Positions 38,125-48,332 are shown, counted from the stretch's first letter. The stretch: 64,000 nt of DNA from Thiobaca trueperi (GCF_004342175.1 NZ_SMAO01000009.1:91057-155056), one strand, 5' to 3'. Numbers and translations are program-made. Notes: generated by a model not told the origin, from the letters alone.

Positions 38125-39207
38125 TCAGCCCTGCCGACGCTCGAAATCCTGCATAAAGGCCACCAGCGCATCCACGCCCGCCTCTGGCATGGCGTTATAG
38201 ATGCTGGCGCGCATGCCGCCAACCGAGCGATGTCCCTTGAGTGTGGTCAGACCCTGCGCCTTGGCTTCCTTGATGAAGGTGTCGTCCAGCTCGGCGTTCG
38301 CCAGGGTGAAGGGGACGTTCATCCAGGAACGCGCTGGCGGATCGACCGGGTTCTGGTAGAACGACGAGGCATCAATGGTGTCGTAGAGCTTTTTCGCCTT
38401 GCGTGCGTTGACCGCCGCCATCGCTTCCAGTCCGCCCATGTCCTTCAGCCACTTGAACACCAGCCCGGCCTGATACCAGGCATAGGTCGGCGGGGTGTTG
38501 TACATGGACTCGTTGTCGGCGTGGATCTTGTAATCGAACATGGTCGGGGTGCCGGGCAGGGTCTGGCCGATCAGATCCTCGCGCACGATGACGATGGTCA
38601 GTCCAGCCGGGCCGATGTTCTTCTGCGCGCCAGCATAGATGAGCCCGAATCTGGACACATCGATGGGGCGCGAGAGCAGGGTGGATGACATATCGGCAAC
38701 CAGCGGCACGCCGTTGGTCTCGGGCACATAGGGGAATTCGACCCCTTCGATGGTCTCGTTCGGCGTGTAATGGACATAGGCCGCGCCAGCGGTGAGCTTG
38801 AGTTCGTCCTGCGCGGGCGCGCGGGTGAACTTGTCGGCCTCGGTGGAGGCGACGACATTGACCGTGCCATAACGGCGCGCTTCGGCAATCGCCTTTTTCG
38901 ACCAGGATCCGGTGTTGATGTAGTCGGCGCTGCCGCCTTCGCGCAGCAGATTCATGGGGATCATGGCGAACTGGCTGGAGGCGCCGCCCTGGAGGAACAG
39001 CACCTTGTAGTTGGCCGGAATCTGCAACAGCTCGCGCAGATCCGCCTCGGCCTGCGCGGCGATGGACATGAATTCCTTGCCGCGATGGCTCATTTCGGCC
39101 ACGCACATGCCGCTGCCCTGCCAGTCGAGCATTTCATCACGGGCCTGGGCCAGGACCGGCTCAGGCAGCATCGCCGGACCGGCGCTGAAGTTATAGACGC
39201 GAGCCAT
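38125..39207 (-). CDS. serC: Phosphoserine aminotransferase
   Basis: PLP enzyme making phosphoserine, also used in pyridoxine synthesis. 360 residues. Visible: VYNFSAGPAMLPEPVL at the start, FLQGGASSQFAMIPMNLL, DMSSTLLSRPID and the PLP lysine in YAGAQKNIGPAGLTIVIVR; the C-terminus has KGHRSVGGMRASIYNAM. The ATG at 39207 fits the family start; the frame runs on to 39270 without support. Follows gyrA on the same strand with a hairpin between. Confidence 0.97.
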   Translation of the reverse strand: MARVYNFSAGPAMLPEPVLAQARDEMLDWQGSGMCVAEMSHRGKEFMSIAAQAEADLRELLQIPANYKVLFLQGGASSQFAMIPMNLLREGGSADYINTGSWSKKAIAEARRYGTVNVVASTEADKFTRAPAQDELKLTAGAAYVHYTPNETIEGVEFPYVPETNGVPLVADMSSTLLSRPIDVSRFGLIYAGAQKNIGPAGLTIVIVREDLIGQTLPGTPTMFDYKIHADNESMYNTPPTYAWYQAGLVFKWLKDMGGLEAMAAVNARKAKKLYDTIDASSFYQNPVDPPARSWMNVPFTLANAELDDTFIKEAKAQGLTTLKGHRSVGGMRASIYNAMPEAGVDALVAFMQDFERRQG

Positions 39208-39246
39208 TCTCACATTCCCCATACAGATTGTTGAATTCAGAGATTG

Positions 39247-39311
39247 GAACCGCGAAGGCGCAAAGGTCACGAAGTCTTTCGATTTGCGTGTCCTTTGCGC
39301 CTTCGCGGTTC
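39247..39311. repeat. 20-bp inverted repeat between gyrA and serC
   Basis: GAACCGCGAAGGCGCAAAGG at 39247-39266 and its exact complement at 39292-39311, loop 25 bases. A dispersed repeat with this sequence is common in beta- and gammaproteobacterial intergenic regions. It lies 9 bases after the gyrA stop and could modulate read-through into serC. Confidence 0.88.
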
Positions 39312-39319
39312 AAAAATGT

Positions 39320-42300
39320 TTACGCTGACTCATCCGTGTCGTCGGTATCGGGCGCGCCGCCCTCATCCGCAGATGAATCGCCGTTGCCAGTCTCCTCGCC
39401 ATTTTCCTTGTCGCCTTCCAGGGCCACGATGCGCTCGACATAGACCAGCCGTTCGCCTTCGCTCAGGTTGATGAGCTTGACGCCCTGGGCGGTGCGACCG
39501 ACCACCGGGATCTGGTCCACCGAGGTGCGGATCAGTGTGCCGCCTTCGGTGATGAGCATGATCTCGTCGCCCGGACGCACCAGCACCGCGCCAACCTGGG
39601 CGCCGTTGCGCTCGGAGGTGCTGATGCCGATGACGCCCTGGGTGCCGCGTCCCTTGGTCGGGAAGTCCTCGACCCGACTGCGCTTGCCATAGCCATTCTC
39701 GGTCACGCTGAGCACGGTTCCGGGCTCAGGCACCACCAGCGAGATGACCCGCTGACCGTCCTGCAGACGCACACCGCGCACGCCGTGGGCGGTGCGGCCC
39801 ATGACCCGCACATGATCCTCGGAGAAACGCACCGCCTTGCCGGCAGAGGTGAAGAGCATCAGATCCTGTCTGCCGTCGGTGATGGCGACCCCGACCAGCA
39901 CCTCGTCCTCGCGCAGATCGATGGCGATGATGCCGCGCGACAGCGGTCGTGAGAAGTCCTTGAGCGGGGTCTTTTTCACCGTGCCGGCGCTGGTCGCCAT
40001 GAAGACGCAATAACCGTCTTCATATTCGCGCACCGGCAGCATGGCGTTGATGCGCTCGCCCGCTTCCAGTGGCAGCAGATTGACCATGGGTCGCCCACGG
40101 GCGCTGCGTCCGGCCTGCGGCAATTCGTAGACCTTGAGCCAGTAGACCCGCCCGCGACTGGAGAAACAGAGCACCGTATCCAGCGAGTTGGCGACGAAGA
40201 TGCGGTCGATGAAATCCTCTTCGCGGAAAGAGGTCGCGCTCTTGCCCTTGCCGCCGCGCTTCTGCGCCTGATAATCGCTGATCGGCTGGGCCTTGACGTA
40301 GCCCTGATGCGAGAGCGTCACCACCACTTCTTCAGGCGTGATGAGGTCTTCCAGGGTCAGGTCGGTATGATCGACCTGGATTTCGGTGCGCCGGTCGTCG
40401 CCGAACTGCTCGCGAATGGCGACCAGTTCCTCGCGGATGACCGCCATCAGCCGGTCAGGATCGGAGAGGATGGTCAGCAGTGCGGCGATCTTTTCCAGGA
40501 TCTCCTCGAATTCCTTGAGGATCTTGTCCTGCTCCAGCCCGGTGAGCCGCTGTAGCTGCAGATCCAGGATGGCCTTGGCCTGACGCTCGCTCAGGCGATA
40601 ACCCGCCTCGCTCAGACCGAACTCGCGTTCGAGTTCTTCCGGGCGCGTGGTCTCGGCACCGGCGCGCGCCAGCATGCCGGTCACGGCGCCGGGCGGCCAG
40701 GTGCGGGTCATCAACCGCTCGCGCGCATCGGCGGGGCTGGCGGACGCCTTGATGGTGGCGATCACCTCATCGATATTCGCCAGCGCAATCGCGTAGCCTT
40801 CCAGGATATGCGACCGGTCACGGGCCTTGCGTAGCTCGAACAGGGTCCGGCGCGTCACCACATCGCGGCGGTGACGGATGAAATATTCCAGGATTTGTTT
40901 GAGATTGAGCGTCAGCGGACGGCCATCCACCAGGGCGACCATGTTGATGCCGAACACCTGCTGCATCTGCGTGTGCTGGAACAGATTGTTCAGCAGCACC
41001 TCGGCATGGGCATCGCGCTTGAGTTCGATGACGATCCGCATGCCGTCCTTGTCGGATTCGTCGCGCAGACCGTCCTGGGCGATGCCGTCGATCTTCTTTT
41101 CCTTGACCAGCTCGGCGATGCGTTCCAGCAGCCGCGCCTTGTTGACCTGATAAGGGATCTCGGTGACGACGATGGCCTCGCGTCCGCTGCGTTTCTGGAC
41201 CTCGGTGTGGGTGCGCGCGCGCATCACCACCCGTCCGCGTCCGGTGCGGTAAGCCTCGCGGATGCCACGAATGCCGTTGATGAGACCGGCGGTCGGGAAA
41301 TCCGGCCCCGGCACGATCTCCATGATGTCCTCGATACTGGTCAGCGGGTTGTCGATGAGCGCCAGACAGGCGTCGATGACCTCGCGCAGATTGTGCGGCG
41401 GGATATTGGTCGCCATACCCACCGCGATGCCGGACGAGCCGTTGACCAGCAGGTTCGGAAAGCGCGCCGGCAGCACCGCCGGCTCATGCTCGGTGTTGTC
41501 GTAGTTGGGCGTGAAATCGACGGTATCCTTGTCCAGATCGTCCAACAGCGAATCGGCGATGCGCATCATGCGTACTTCGGTGTAACGCATGGCTGCGGGC
41601 GGGTCGCCATCGACCGAATTGTGAACAAAAACGCCGCATGCCAGCAGGAAATTATGGTGATGATCGACCGTAATGTCGTAGGTGTCCTCACGCTCCGTGA
41701 GCAGACGTTGACTGACAACGCAGTTAATATTGTCTTGCTCTGACCGGAGATGATTATCCGGCGTCAGATCCTGCGCTTCCTTATAGGTGCCGTCGCGCAG
41801 CATGAAGCGATGGTCGGGGGTACAGCGGACGACATCGCCCGTGTCCAGGGTGAGTTCCAGCAACTCGGCATTGGGGCGGGTCATGCGCGCGTGACGGCCT
41901 TCGGCAATGACGATCTTGCCGGCCTTGTCTACGGCATAGACATAGAAAATTTCATTGGGCGGTAGCTTCGCCAGCTCGGCGAAGGTCTTCTCGGTGCCGT
42001 CGGCGAGCTTGATGGCGGTATCGCCGGTGAAGCAACCGAAATTCCCCTGCCCATCCACCAGCAGATAGCGCAGCGAGAAACGCTGGGCCATGCGCACCAT
42101 GGTGTCGTAGATGGCCGAGTCGCCGTGCGGGTGATACTTACCCATGACATCGCCGACCACGCGCGCGGATTTGCGATAGGCGCGGTTCCAGACGTTGCCC
42201 TGCTCATGCATGGAGAAGAGCACCCGGCGGTGCACCGGCTTGAGTCCGTCGCGGACATCCGGGAGCGCCCGCCCCACGATCACGCTCATGGCGTAATCGA

Positions 42301-42364
42301 GATAGGACTGACGCATCTCGTCTTCGAGATTGATGGGCAGGACTTCTCTGGCGAAATCTGGCAT
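39320..42364 (-). CDS. gyrA: DNA gyrase subunit A, interrupted by an intein
   Basis: ATP-dependent negative supercoiling; the A subunit cuts and rejoins DNA. 1014 residues as translated; removing a 139-residue intein (residues 111-249) gives 875, the E. coli length. N-terminal [19 protein letters not shown], the [13 protein letters not shown] segment, and the catalytic tyrosine in AAMRYTEVR, which is Tyr261 in the precursor and Tyr122 after splicing, as in E. coli. The C-terminal DNA-wrapping domain has the GyrA-box region QKRGGKGK and ends in an acidic tail ([14 protein letters not shown]). The ATG at 42364 was chosen by family alignment. Splicing is needed for function. Confidence 0.97.
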   Translation of the reverse strand: MPDFAREVLPINLEDEMRQSYLDYAMSVIVGRALPDVRDGLKPVHRRVLFSMHEQGNVWNRAYRKSARVVGDVMGKYHPHGDSAIYDTMVRMAQRFSLRYLLVDGQGNFGCFTGDTAIKLADGTEKTFAELAKLPPNEIFYVYAVDKAGKIVIAEGRHARMTRPNAELLELTLDTGDVVRCTPDHRFMLRDGTYKEAQDLTPDNHLRSEQDNINCVVSQRLLTEREDTYDITVDHHHNFLLACGVFVHNSVDGDPPAAMRYTEVRMMRIADSLLDDLDKDTVDFTPNYDNTEHEPAVLPARFPNLLVNGSSGIAVGMATNIPPHNLREVIDACLALIDNPLTSIEDIMEIVPGPDFPTAGLINGIRGIREAYRTGRGRVVMRARTHTEVQKRSGREAIVVTEIPYQVNKARLLERIAELVKEKKIDGIAQDGLRDESDKDGMRIVIELKRDAHAEVLLNNLFQHTQMQQVFGINMVALVDGRPLTLNLKQILEYFIRHRRDVVTRRTLFELRKARDRSHILEGYAIALANIDEVIATIKASASPADARERLMTRTWPPGAVTGMLARAGAETTRPEELEREFGLSEAGYRLSERQAKAILDLQLQRLTGLEQDKILKEFEEILEKIAALLTILSDPDRLMAVIREELVAIREQFGDDRRTEIQVDHTDLTLEDLITPEEVVVTLSHQGYVKAQPISDYQAQKRGGKGKSATSFREEDFIDRIFVANSLDTVLCFSSRGRVYWLKVYELPQAGRSARGRPMVNLLPLEAGERINAMLPVREYEDGYCVFMATSAGTVKKTPLKDFSRPLSRGIIAIDLREDEVLVGVAITDGRQDLMLFTSAGKAVRFSEDHVRVMGRTAHGVRGVRLQDGQRVISLVVPEPGTVLSVTENGYGKRSRVEDFPTKGRGTQGVIGISTSERNGAQVGAVLVRPGDEIMLITEGGTLIRTSVDQIPVVGRTAQGVKLINLSEGERLVYVERIVALEGDKENGEETGNGDSSADEGGAPDTDDTDESA
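41618..42034 (-). other. GyrA mini-intein (139 residues)
   Basis: Protein-splicing element within GyrA, between Gly110 (NFG) and the serine that continues the extein ([12 protein letters not shown]). It starts with Cys (block [14 protein letters not shown]), has block [15 protein letters not shown] with the TxxH histidine, and ends with block [16 protein letters not shown] and block G GVFVHN. No LAGLIDADG or HNH homing endonuclease fits within 139 residues, so it is a mini-intein near the smallest known size. The insertion point lies 11 residues before the catalytic tyrosine, not at the tyrosine as in mycobacterial GyrA inteins. Confidence 0.95.
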
Positions 42365-42823
42365 GAGCGATGAACCGACTGTGAACGAACGGCGCCGCCC
42401 CAAATTGGTGCGGCGCTAGGCTTGAAGGGCGCCAATTCTACCACGCCAAAGGCCAGACCGCGCCGTTTCAAGGCGCTCCGGTGCGGAAAGCTGCCACTCA
42501 GAAGAGCAAACCGAGACCGGCAAATTGGGCCGTGCCCCGGTTCGCAGGATGGATAAATACAGCGATGCCCGGCTTCAGGGAGGGCGTATTTGCCGCGAAT
42601 CCTTCCGGCTGGCGCACGGCCTGCGCTCCAGCAGCTTGAGGGAAAGATATCGGGAGCATCGTTGAAACAGCGCGAGAGCGAATCAGAATGCTTGGGTGCT
42701 CATGGTATGGGTTCACCACCCGGCAACCAAACTGCCACTCAATATTCATGCGTAGCGCCTAGAGTTTCGAGCCGGGCGACACAGCGACCCGCTCCAACTC
42801 ACTAAATAGACAGGGATCATTCG
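42365..42823. other. Intergenic region between gyrA and the phosphodiesterase gene
   Basis: 459 bases between divergent genes. I see no supported gene; short open frames here lack motifs and ribosome-binding sites. It should carry the gyrA promoter on the minus strand and the phosphodiesterase promoter on the plus strand. An AGGGA site lies just before the ATG at 42824. Confidence 0.5.
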
Positions 42824-44101
42824 ATGACGAACAAGACGCTCAGCATAGCCTTTGCATTATTTGCCGCCATTGGAATGGCAGTGGCGAACGCCGCGACTGA
42901 CGACGAGTCAAGCGCAACGCTGGATGCAGCTTCCGCTGCCAGCATCAAGACGATACAGCTTGGTCCACGACCCTATTATCTGGTGCAGGGGATGGATGCC
43001 GGGCATCTCAAGAGCCGCCTCATGGCCTGCAAGGATGGCCCCTTCCAGCGAACCGATTTCTCCATCGCCCACCGGGGCGCGGCCCTGCAGATACCGGAGC
43101 ATACCGATATCGGATACACGGCCGGGGCGCAGATGGGCGCGGGGATCGTGGAGTGCGACGTGACCTTCACCGCCGATGGCGAGCTGGTCTGTCGGCACAG
43201 TGAGTGCGATCTGGCGACCACAACCAACATCGTCGCCACCCCGCTCAATGCCAAATGCACTGTGCCCTGGACGGGTCCGGGCCAGAGTCCGGCCGTGCAA
43301 TGCTGCACCAGCGACCTGACCCTGGACGAACTCAAGACCCTCCAGCCCAAGATGGACGCAAGCAATCCGGCAGCCAAGACGGCAGAGGAGTTCCTGGGCG
43401 GTACCGCCAGTTGGCGTACCGATCTTTACACTGGTCGCGCAAAGATCCTTACCTTCAAGGAGAGTGTTGCACTCAACCGGAAGAACGGTGTCAAGCACAC
43501 TCCAGAGCTTAAAGGCGCAACCCATCAGGATCGGGTAGACGACATCTTTGGCAGCCAGGAGGAGTATGCCCAGAAACTCATCGACGAGCTGAAAGAGGCA
43601 AAGGTGAACCCGAAGGATGTCTGGCTGCAATCCTTCAACAAGGATGACGTGCTCTACTGGATTCAGAATGCACCTGCCTATGGCCAGCAGGCGGTCTATC
43701 TGGACAGCATCGACCCCACCACTAATCCGGCCATCCCGCGCCTGACTCTGGACGAACTCAAGGCGCTGAAGAAGGACGGTGTGCGTATCGTTGCTCCCCC
43801 GATGTGGGCACTGCTGGACGTGAATGAAGCAGGCCAGGTAGTACCCTCGCAGTACGCCAAAGACATCAAGAAGGCCGGGCTTGCCATCATCGCCTGGACC
43901 TTCGAACGCTCCGATCTGCGTCAGGGCGCCTCCAAGGGTGGCTGGTACTACCTCTTCGATCCGGAAGGCAAAGCCATCAAGAAGGACAGCGACATGTACA
44001 AGGCGCTTGATGTCCTGGCCCAGCAGGTCAAGATCCTTGGCATCTTCTCCGATTGGCCGGCAACTGTGACCTACTACGCGAATTGCATGGGACTGAAGTA
44101 G
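42824..44101 (+). CDS. Secreted glycerophosphodiester phosphodiesterase
   Basis: 425-residue periplasmic or secreted enzyme that should cleave glycerophosphodiesters to glycerol-3-phosphate and an alcohol. Signal peptide MTNKTLSIAFALFAAIGMAV with A-N-A cleavage. The GDPD fold shows AHRGAALQIPEHT (catalytic histidine and metal glutamate), VECDVTFTADGELVCRHS with the metal Asp and second histidine, and the late WTFERSD segment. Contains an inserted CDLATTTNI region with several cysteines, suggesting disulfides. Gene context gives no hint of pathway. Confidence 0.9.
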   Translation: MTNKTLSIAFALFAAIGMAVANAATDDESSATLDAASAASIKTIQLGPRPYYLVQGMDAGHLKSRLMACKDGPFQRTDFSIAHRGAALQIPEHTDIGYTAGAQMGAGIVECDVTFTADGELVCRHSECDLATTTNIVATPLNAKCTVPWTGPGQSPAVQCCTSDLTLDELKTLQPKMDASNPAAKTAEEFLGGTASWRTDLYTGRAKILTFKESVALNRKNGVKHTPELKGATHQDRVDDIFGSQEEYAQKLIDELKEAKVNPKDVWLQSFNKDDVLYWIQNAPAYGQQAVYLDSIDPTTNPAIPRLTLDELKALKKDGVRIVAPPMWALLDVNEAGQVVPSQYAKDIKKAGLAIIAWTFERSDLRQGASKGGWYYLFDPEGKAIKKDSDMYKALDVLAQQVKILGIFSDWPATVTYYANCMGLK

Positions 44102-44181
44102 AAGGCATCCTGAAATGGGCGGCGTTAAGCGCGCCGCTCATCTTCCAGCACGCAGAGACTTCATGCGAGGTCTCCCGGCTC

Positions 44182-44334
44182 TTCATGCCACTCACGTCCG
44201 GCTATCCCCCGACCCTGGTCGCCACCGCCGGGCGTCGCCCGCTGCGGGACAAAGCCATCGCCTATGTACAGCGGCTGCGCGAGCACCGGATCCAGATCAA
44301 GCACATTCGCTACCCCGCGCTGGTGCGCGCCTCC
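44182..44334 (+). pseudogene. Relic of an alpha/beta hydrolase (esterase/lipase fold-3) C-terminus
   Basis: About 50 codons encode LFMPLTSGYPPTLVATAGRR, then PLRDKAIAYVQRLREHRIQI and a KHIRYPALVRAS stretch, which match the late part of Aes-like esterases (P-P-x-L-V-x-T-A, PLRDEG-x-AY, RYPGLVHGF). The usual DPLRD aspartate is R here and the catalytic histidine is missing. No N-terminal part is seen upstream, so this is a decayed fragment. The stretch 44102-44512 holds nothing else. Confidence 0.6.
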
Positions 44335-44512
44335 CAACCTCGCATTGCTCAAGGCGAGAACAAGAAGTCGATAGCCGCAGACCTCGGATCTCAAGGCGGG
44401 CGCCTTACAGCGCCTTGGACAGTTAAAGCGTGTGGGCAGGCCGTATGGGGGAACGGTCTTGGCTGACGCTCTAACTAATTGATTGAAATGAAAACGAGGG
44501 ATTTTAGGGTAT

Positions 44513-44602
<90 letters not shown>

Positions 44603-44707
44603 AGGACAAACTCTGCTGAGTAACTCAAGCAGGGTGCGCATTCTAAACTTGAGTCCGCTGCATGTCCATGCCCATCCAGGGCAATCGCATGAACCGACTT
44701 TGCCCGT

Positions 44708-44947
44708 GCGTCGGCTGGCCTTGCCGTCGATAGCAGCCACCTCCTGTGGCTCCACGGCAGGCAGAACGCTGCTGATCGAGGGCTGGAATGCAGGTGCGAA
44801 CTCGTCCGGATCGATCAGTTCGAACGGCCGCCCGAACGTGTCATGAGACGAAATGCCATGCTCGGGCTTGAGATCGCGCCGAAACCATTCCAGCTTCTTG
44901 CGGAACCAGGCCTCCATCTCGACGAAGGTATCGGCTCCCGCTAACAC
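44708..44947 (-). pseudogene. ISAs1-family transposase, N-terminal relic
   Basis: About 80 codons match the start of ISAs1/H-repeat-associated transposases: LAGADTFVEMEAWFRKKLEW, then GISSHDTFGRPFELIDPDEF and the VAAIDGKASRR segment that includes the first catalytic Asp region. After this the reading continues into unrelated sequence and through the tRNA, so the catalytic remainder is lost. No terminal inverted repeats were found. Confidence 0.8.
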
Positions 44948-44988
44948 GGCCTGGTATCGATGAGCGGGGTACGTTCATCGTCTGAGGT

Positions 44989-46230
44989 ATGATTACGCCC
45001 TTTGTGTTTTCCACTTCCAACGGCAACATCATCATGGTCGAGTCACCCGAACCGCAGCGCGAGATCCTTCTTGAGGGGGTCACGCTGACCCTGCTTGGCA
45101 CGGCCCATGTGTCGCGCGCCAGCGCCGAGCAGGTGCGCAGGCTGATCCAGAGCGGCGACTATGATGCGGTGGCGGTCGAATTGTGCCGGAGCCGCTTCAA
45201 TTCATTGATGGATCCCAAGTCGCTGTCTCAGATGGATCTCTTCTCAGTGATCCGGCAGAACCGGGTCTATATGGTGGTCGCCAATCTGGCTCTGTCGGCC
45301 TATCAGCAACGGCTCGCGGATCAATTCGGTATCGAGCCAGGGGCCGAACAACGCATGGCGCTGCGTCTGGCCAGGGAACGCGACCTGCCAATCCTGCTGA
45401 TTGATCGCGAGATCGGCATCACCCTCAAGCGCATCGCCGCCAATCTTGGCTGGTGGAAACGCTATACCCTTTTTACCGGTCTGCTGACGGCCATGCTGAC
45501 CTCCGACGAAGTGACCGAGGAGGACGTGGAGCGGTTAAAGGATGGCGATGTGCTGGAGACCACCTTTGCCGAGTTTGCTGCCGACCGTCAGGATCTCTAT
45601 CGCCCGCTGATTGATGAGCGTGATCGCTATATGGCCGCCAAGTTGCAGCGGGAGGCGGAGCGTGTCGGCGCCAGGCGTGTGCTGGCAGTGGTTGGGGTCG
45701 GGCACATGAAGGGGATCGCCGACATCCTGGAGCAGAACCGGCAGGATCCGGTCGCCACGCTCGCAGAGCTGGAGCGTCTCCCACCGCCGAGCCGCTGGCC
45801 GACGATCCTGGCCTGGTCGATTCTGCTGCTGATCCTGTCGGGGTTTGCCTATGGTTTTGCCATGAGCCCCGATCTCGGCTGGGATCTGGTTCTCACCTGG
45901 GTCTTCATCACCGGCGGTCTGTCGGCGTTTGGCACGATACTGGCCGCCGGACATCCGCTGACGGTCGTTTCGGCCTTTCTCGCGGCACCCATGACAACCC
46001 TGAATCCGGCCATCGGCGCGGGCATGATCACCGGCGCGGTCGAGCTTTATCTACGCAAGCCCAGCGTCGGCGATTTCAGCCGTCTGCGCGCGGATGTCGC
46101 CTCCTGGCGCGGCTGGTGGCGCAATCGGGTGTCGCGAATTTTTCTGGTCTTCCTCCTGAGTTCGCTGGGGGCGGCGATCGGTACCTATCTGGCCAGCTTT
46201 CAGATCGTCAAGCGGCTCTTTGCGGGTTAA
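44989..46230 (+). CDS. TraB/GumN family membrane protein
   Basis: 413 residues. The N-terminal half is a TraB-type domain: VTLTLLGTAHVSRASAEQVR, VAVELCRSRFNSLMD, and the conserved VVGVGHMKGI, a fold thought to be protease-like (related to the tiki/EreA superfamily). The C-terminal half has about four membrane segments, including a WPTILAWSILLLILSGFAYG helix. E. faecalis TraB controls pheromone export, but the role in this group is unknown. Start uncertain: ATG 44989 has GAGG very close, ATG 45034 fits the domain. Its TAA stop is inside an 87-bp repeat. Confidence 0.88.
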   Translation: MITPFVFSTSNGNIIMVESPEPQREILLEGVTLTLLGTAHVSRASAEQVRRLIQSGDYDAVAVELCRSRFNSLMDPKSLSQMDLFSVIRQNRVYMVVANLALSAYQQRLADQFGIEPGAEQRMALRLARERDLPILLIDREIGITLKRIAANLGWWKRYTLFTGLLTAMLTSDEVTEEDVERLKDGDVLETTFAEFAADRQDLYRPLIDERDRYMAAKLQREAERVGARRVLAVVGVGHMKGIADILEQNRQDPVATLAELERLPPPSRWPTILAWSILLLILSGFAYGFAMSPDLGWDLVLTWVFITGGLSAFGTILAAGHPLTVVSAFLAAPMTTLNPAIGAGMITGAVELYLRKPSVGDFSRLRADVASWRGWWRNRVSRIFLVFLLSSLGAAIGTYLASFQIVKRLFAG

Positions 46231-46313
46231 ATCGCGCCCCGCGCGACAGACGATGTTTTGGGCTTGAACAAACCCTGGCAGCCTCGACGACTGTCGAAGC
46301 TGCCGCGATTTAA
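46227..46313 (+). repeat. 87-bp TIR element (plus orientation)
   Basis: Ends TTAAATCGCG / CGCGATTTAA; aligns with the 9493 copy without gaps, including GATGTTTTGGG and GGCAGCCTCGACGACTG. It fills exactly the space between the convergent TraB and YqiA-like genes: its first bases are the TraB stop codon and its end is 2 bases from the other stop. Confidence 0.88.
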
Positions 46314-46315
46314 GA

Positions 46316-46897
46316 TCAAGACTCCAGGTGCTCGCGGATGATCTCAACAGCAGTTTCCATGTGTGTAAAGGCATGGTTGCCGCCATCCCAGATCAAGATC
46401 CGACCGCAGTCCGCATAGGCCCGCTCGGCGATGCGGTAGTCGAGAACTTCATCGCCCCGATCCAGAAAAACCGTGGTCGGTACACCGTCGCAGGGGGCGG
46501 CGATGCCATAGCGGCGGGCGCTGTCGCACAGGGTCTGAGTGATGAGATACGGCTCGCCGTCGGCCGTGGTCATGGTTTCGCCAAGATGTTCGGTCAGGAA
46601 TGTCCAGGGCGTGATTGCTGGATTGACCAGATAGAGATGCGAAAACCGAAAGTGTCTGGCCAGATACTGTCCATAGAAGCCGCCCATCGAGCTCCCGATC
46701 ACGGTCGGACAAACCTCGCCCAACTCCAGGAAAAAGCGCGACAGACGCACAATCGCCTCATCCGGACGATGGGCCGGATAGTCGAGGGTCAGCACCTGGA
46801 AATCGCTCAGACGCTCCCGCAGCAGATTGGCCTTGGCGGATTGACTGGAGCTGTTGAGGCCGTGGAGATAGACGAGTCGCGGTTGCATGGCTGACAT
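46316..46897 (-). CDS. YqiA/YcfP-like esterase
   Basis: 193-residue alpha/beta hydrolase of the UPF0227/YqiA group; E. coli YqiA has weak esterase activity on short acyl esters. Visible: LVYLHGLNSSSQSAKANLL, the nucleophile elbow VIGSSMGGFYGQYLA, NPAITPW, and the late FLDRGDEVLDYR and GGNHAFTH acid and histidine. Just downstream of an unknown gene on the same strand (5 bases away), so likely cotranscribed with it. Confidence 0.9.
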   Translation of the reverse strand: MSAMQPRLVYLHGLNSSSQSAKANLLRERLSDFQVLTLDYPAHRPDEAIVRLSRFFLELGEVCPTVIGSSMGGFYGQYLARHFRFSHLYLVNPAITPWTFLTEHLGETMTTADGEPYLITQTLCDSARRYGIAAPCDGVPTTVFLDRGDEVLDYRIAERAYADCGRILIWDGGNHAFTHMETAVEIIREHLES

Positions 46898-46902
46898 GAT
46901 GG

Positions 46903-47850
46903 CTACGCCGGGGTGGCTTCCGGCTGCTGACTGGCTGCGACAGTCTGCGAGGCGAAAAAGGTATGGCGAAATTGATGGCAGCGTGCGATGAACCCGCTGG
47001 TGCTCTTGGGCATGGGCACACGGGCGCGCACGATATTGCTGATCAGATCGGTTCCGTCCCGCAGCAGGCGACTGCCTTCCACGGCTTCCTGGATGTCGAG
47101 TGCGCTCGGGACAGTCGGCAGCAGCGGTTCAATGTTGCGCAGCCGTTCGCTGGTCACGACATAGGCGGGCCAGACATCGAATACCACCGGATCGGTGCGG
47201 AGAATTTCACATTTGCGCCGGGCCGCCTCAGCCAGTTCATCGATGCGTGTCGCGATATCGACGATCTGCCGGCTGTCGGCAAAGGTGTCCTTCAGCACGG
47301 CGGCGAGCCGGTCGATATCGCGCATGGTCATGGCGATCTTCAGATAACGGCCTTCGTAAAAGGACTCGATGGGGATTGAAAACGCCTTGAAGGGCTCGCC
47401 CCAGAGTTCGTCGATACCCTCGTCGCCACCGCGATGACGCACCATCTTGCCGAGTTCCAGCGCCTCCAGCAGGTACTGCCCGCATTCGCGCATGAGCGGG
47501 TGGTTGGAAGCGATTTCGACGCCGGCACCCTGAAGATCGACCAGGCTATGGAAAATGTCCGCTGCGCGATTGAAGAGCGCGCCGGCCAGCATGGCGCCGT
47601 TGACACGCTTGCGTTCGATGTCGGTCTCGGCCTCATAGGCGGCGCGGGCCTCTTTCAGGCGCGAGCCCGGAATGTTGATCCCATGCTCGACATGGTTGAA
47701 CAGACGATGCGTCAGCGCCTGGATCAGGCGCCGCCGCATCTCCAGCGTCTCCTCCGGTGCGTCGTAATACTTGATCCAATAGCCATCGTAAAAGATGCGC
47801 GTCTCGTCATCGAACTTGCATTTGGCGCCGTTTTCTGGGGGCGAAGACAT
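46903..47850 (-). CDS. Unrecognised conserved-looking cytoplasmic protein
   Basis: 315 residues, no signal or membrane segment. The N-terminal region has FDDETRIFYDGYWIKYYDAP and RRRLIQALTHRLFNHVEHGI, the middle is helix-rich with a GAMLAGALFNRAADIF segment, and a late YVVTSERLRNIEPLLP part. No family recognised and no catalytic pattern seen. It precedes the YqiA-like gene in a two-gene unit. The 347-base gap on its 5' side (47851-48197) is AT-richer; I see no gene there, only a likely promoter zone. Confidence 0.78.
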   Translation of the reverse strand: MSSPPENGAKCKFDDETRIFYDGYWIKYYDAPEETLEMRRRLIQALTHRLFNHVEHGINIPGSRLKEARAAYEAETDIERKRVNGAMLAGALFNRAADIFHSLVDLQGAGVEIASNHPLMRECGQYLLEALELGKMVRHRGGDEGIDELWGEPFKAFSIPIESFYEGRYLKIAMTMRDIDRLAAVLKDTFADSRQIVDIATRIDELAEAARRKCEILRTDPVVFDVWPAYVVTSERLRNIEPLLPTVPSALDIQEAVEGSRLLRDGTDLISNIVRARVPMPKSTSGFIARCHQFRHTFFASQTVAASQQPEATPA

Positions 47851-48197
47851 GGGTTGTATCGCTATCCGGTGGTGAACTGATGGGTCTGGGGTCGGGTGCT
47901 GTCTGACGCCCGCTTTGCCAGTCTGGAACGGATCCTGATGTGCCTGGTCTATCGGACTGGCCCCTGGGTCGTGCGCCAGAACGGCGATGAGGAAAGTGGC
48001 TGTTATAGCGCAATGCCGGCCATGCTGTCAGGTGCCCCTGATTCTGACCGGCGATGAACATCTGTGACGAATGACAATTCCCTTTGAAAAAATGTGAATT
48101 CAGAGGTCGTTTTTGAGATAATCCGCAACGCAACCCTTGTCTTAAGTGGTTGTTTCGCGGATCTGTCTTCAACGCATCCGGCTGAGGAGAAACCAGT

Positions 48198-48332
48198 ATG
48201 CTTGCATTAGTGATTGGAGTGGTGATCGGTATCCTGATCGGCTGGAATTGGGCGCAGCCCCAACCGGTCAAAGATCTTCAGGATCGTCTCATGTCTTTTG
48301 TCCGTTCCTCGACCAACAGGTCTGATCGCTAG
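48198..48332 (+). CDS. 44-residue single-pass membrane peptide
   Basis: A short ORF with a good ribosome-binding site (GAGGAG, 8 bases before the ATG). It encodes a hydrophobic N-terminal helix (MLALVIGVVIGILIGWNW) followed by a charged tail (DLQDRLMSFVRSSTNRSDR). GC-rich codon use resembles its neighbours and the stop is followed by a GCCCCC / GGGGGC stem. Such small single-helix peptides are typical of regulators of membrane complexes; no partner is evident. Expression is not shown. Confidence 0.6.
   Translation: MLALVIGVVIGILIGWNWAQPQPVKDLQDRLMSFVRSSTNRSDR

Noticed and set aside
40871..41743. 290-codon plus-strand frame inside gyrA
   Set aside because: Shadow of gyrA and its intein; no start signal or motifs.
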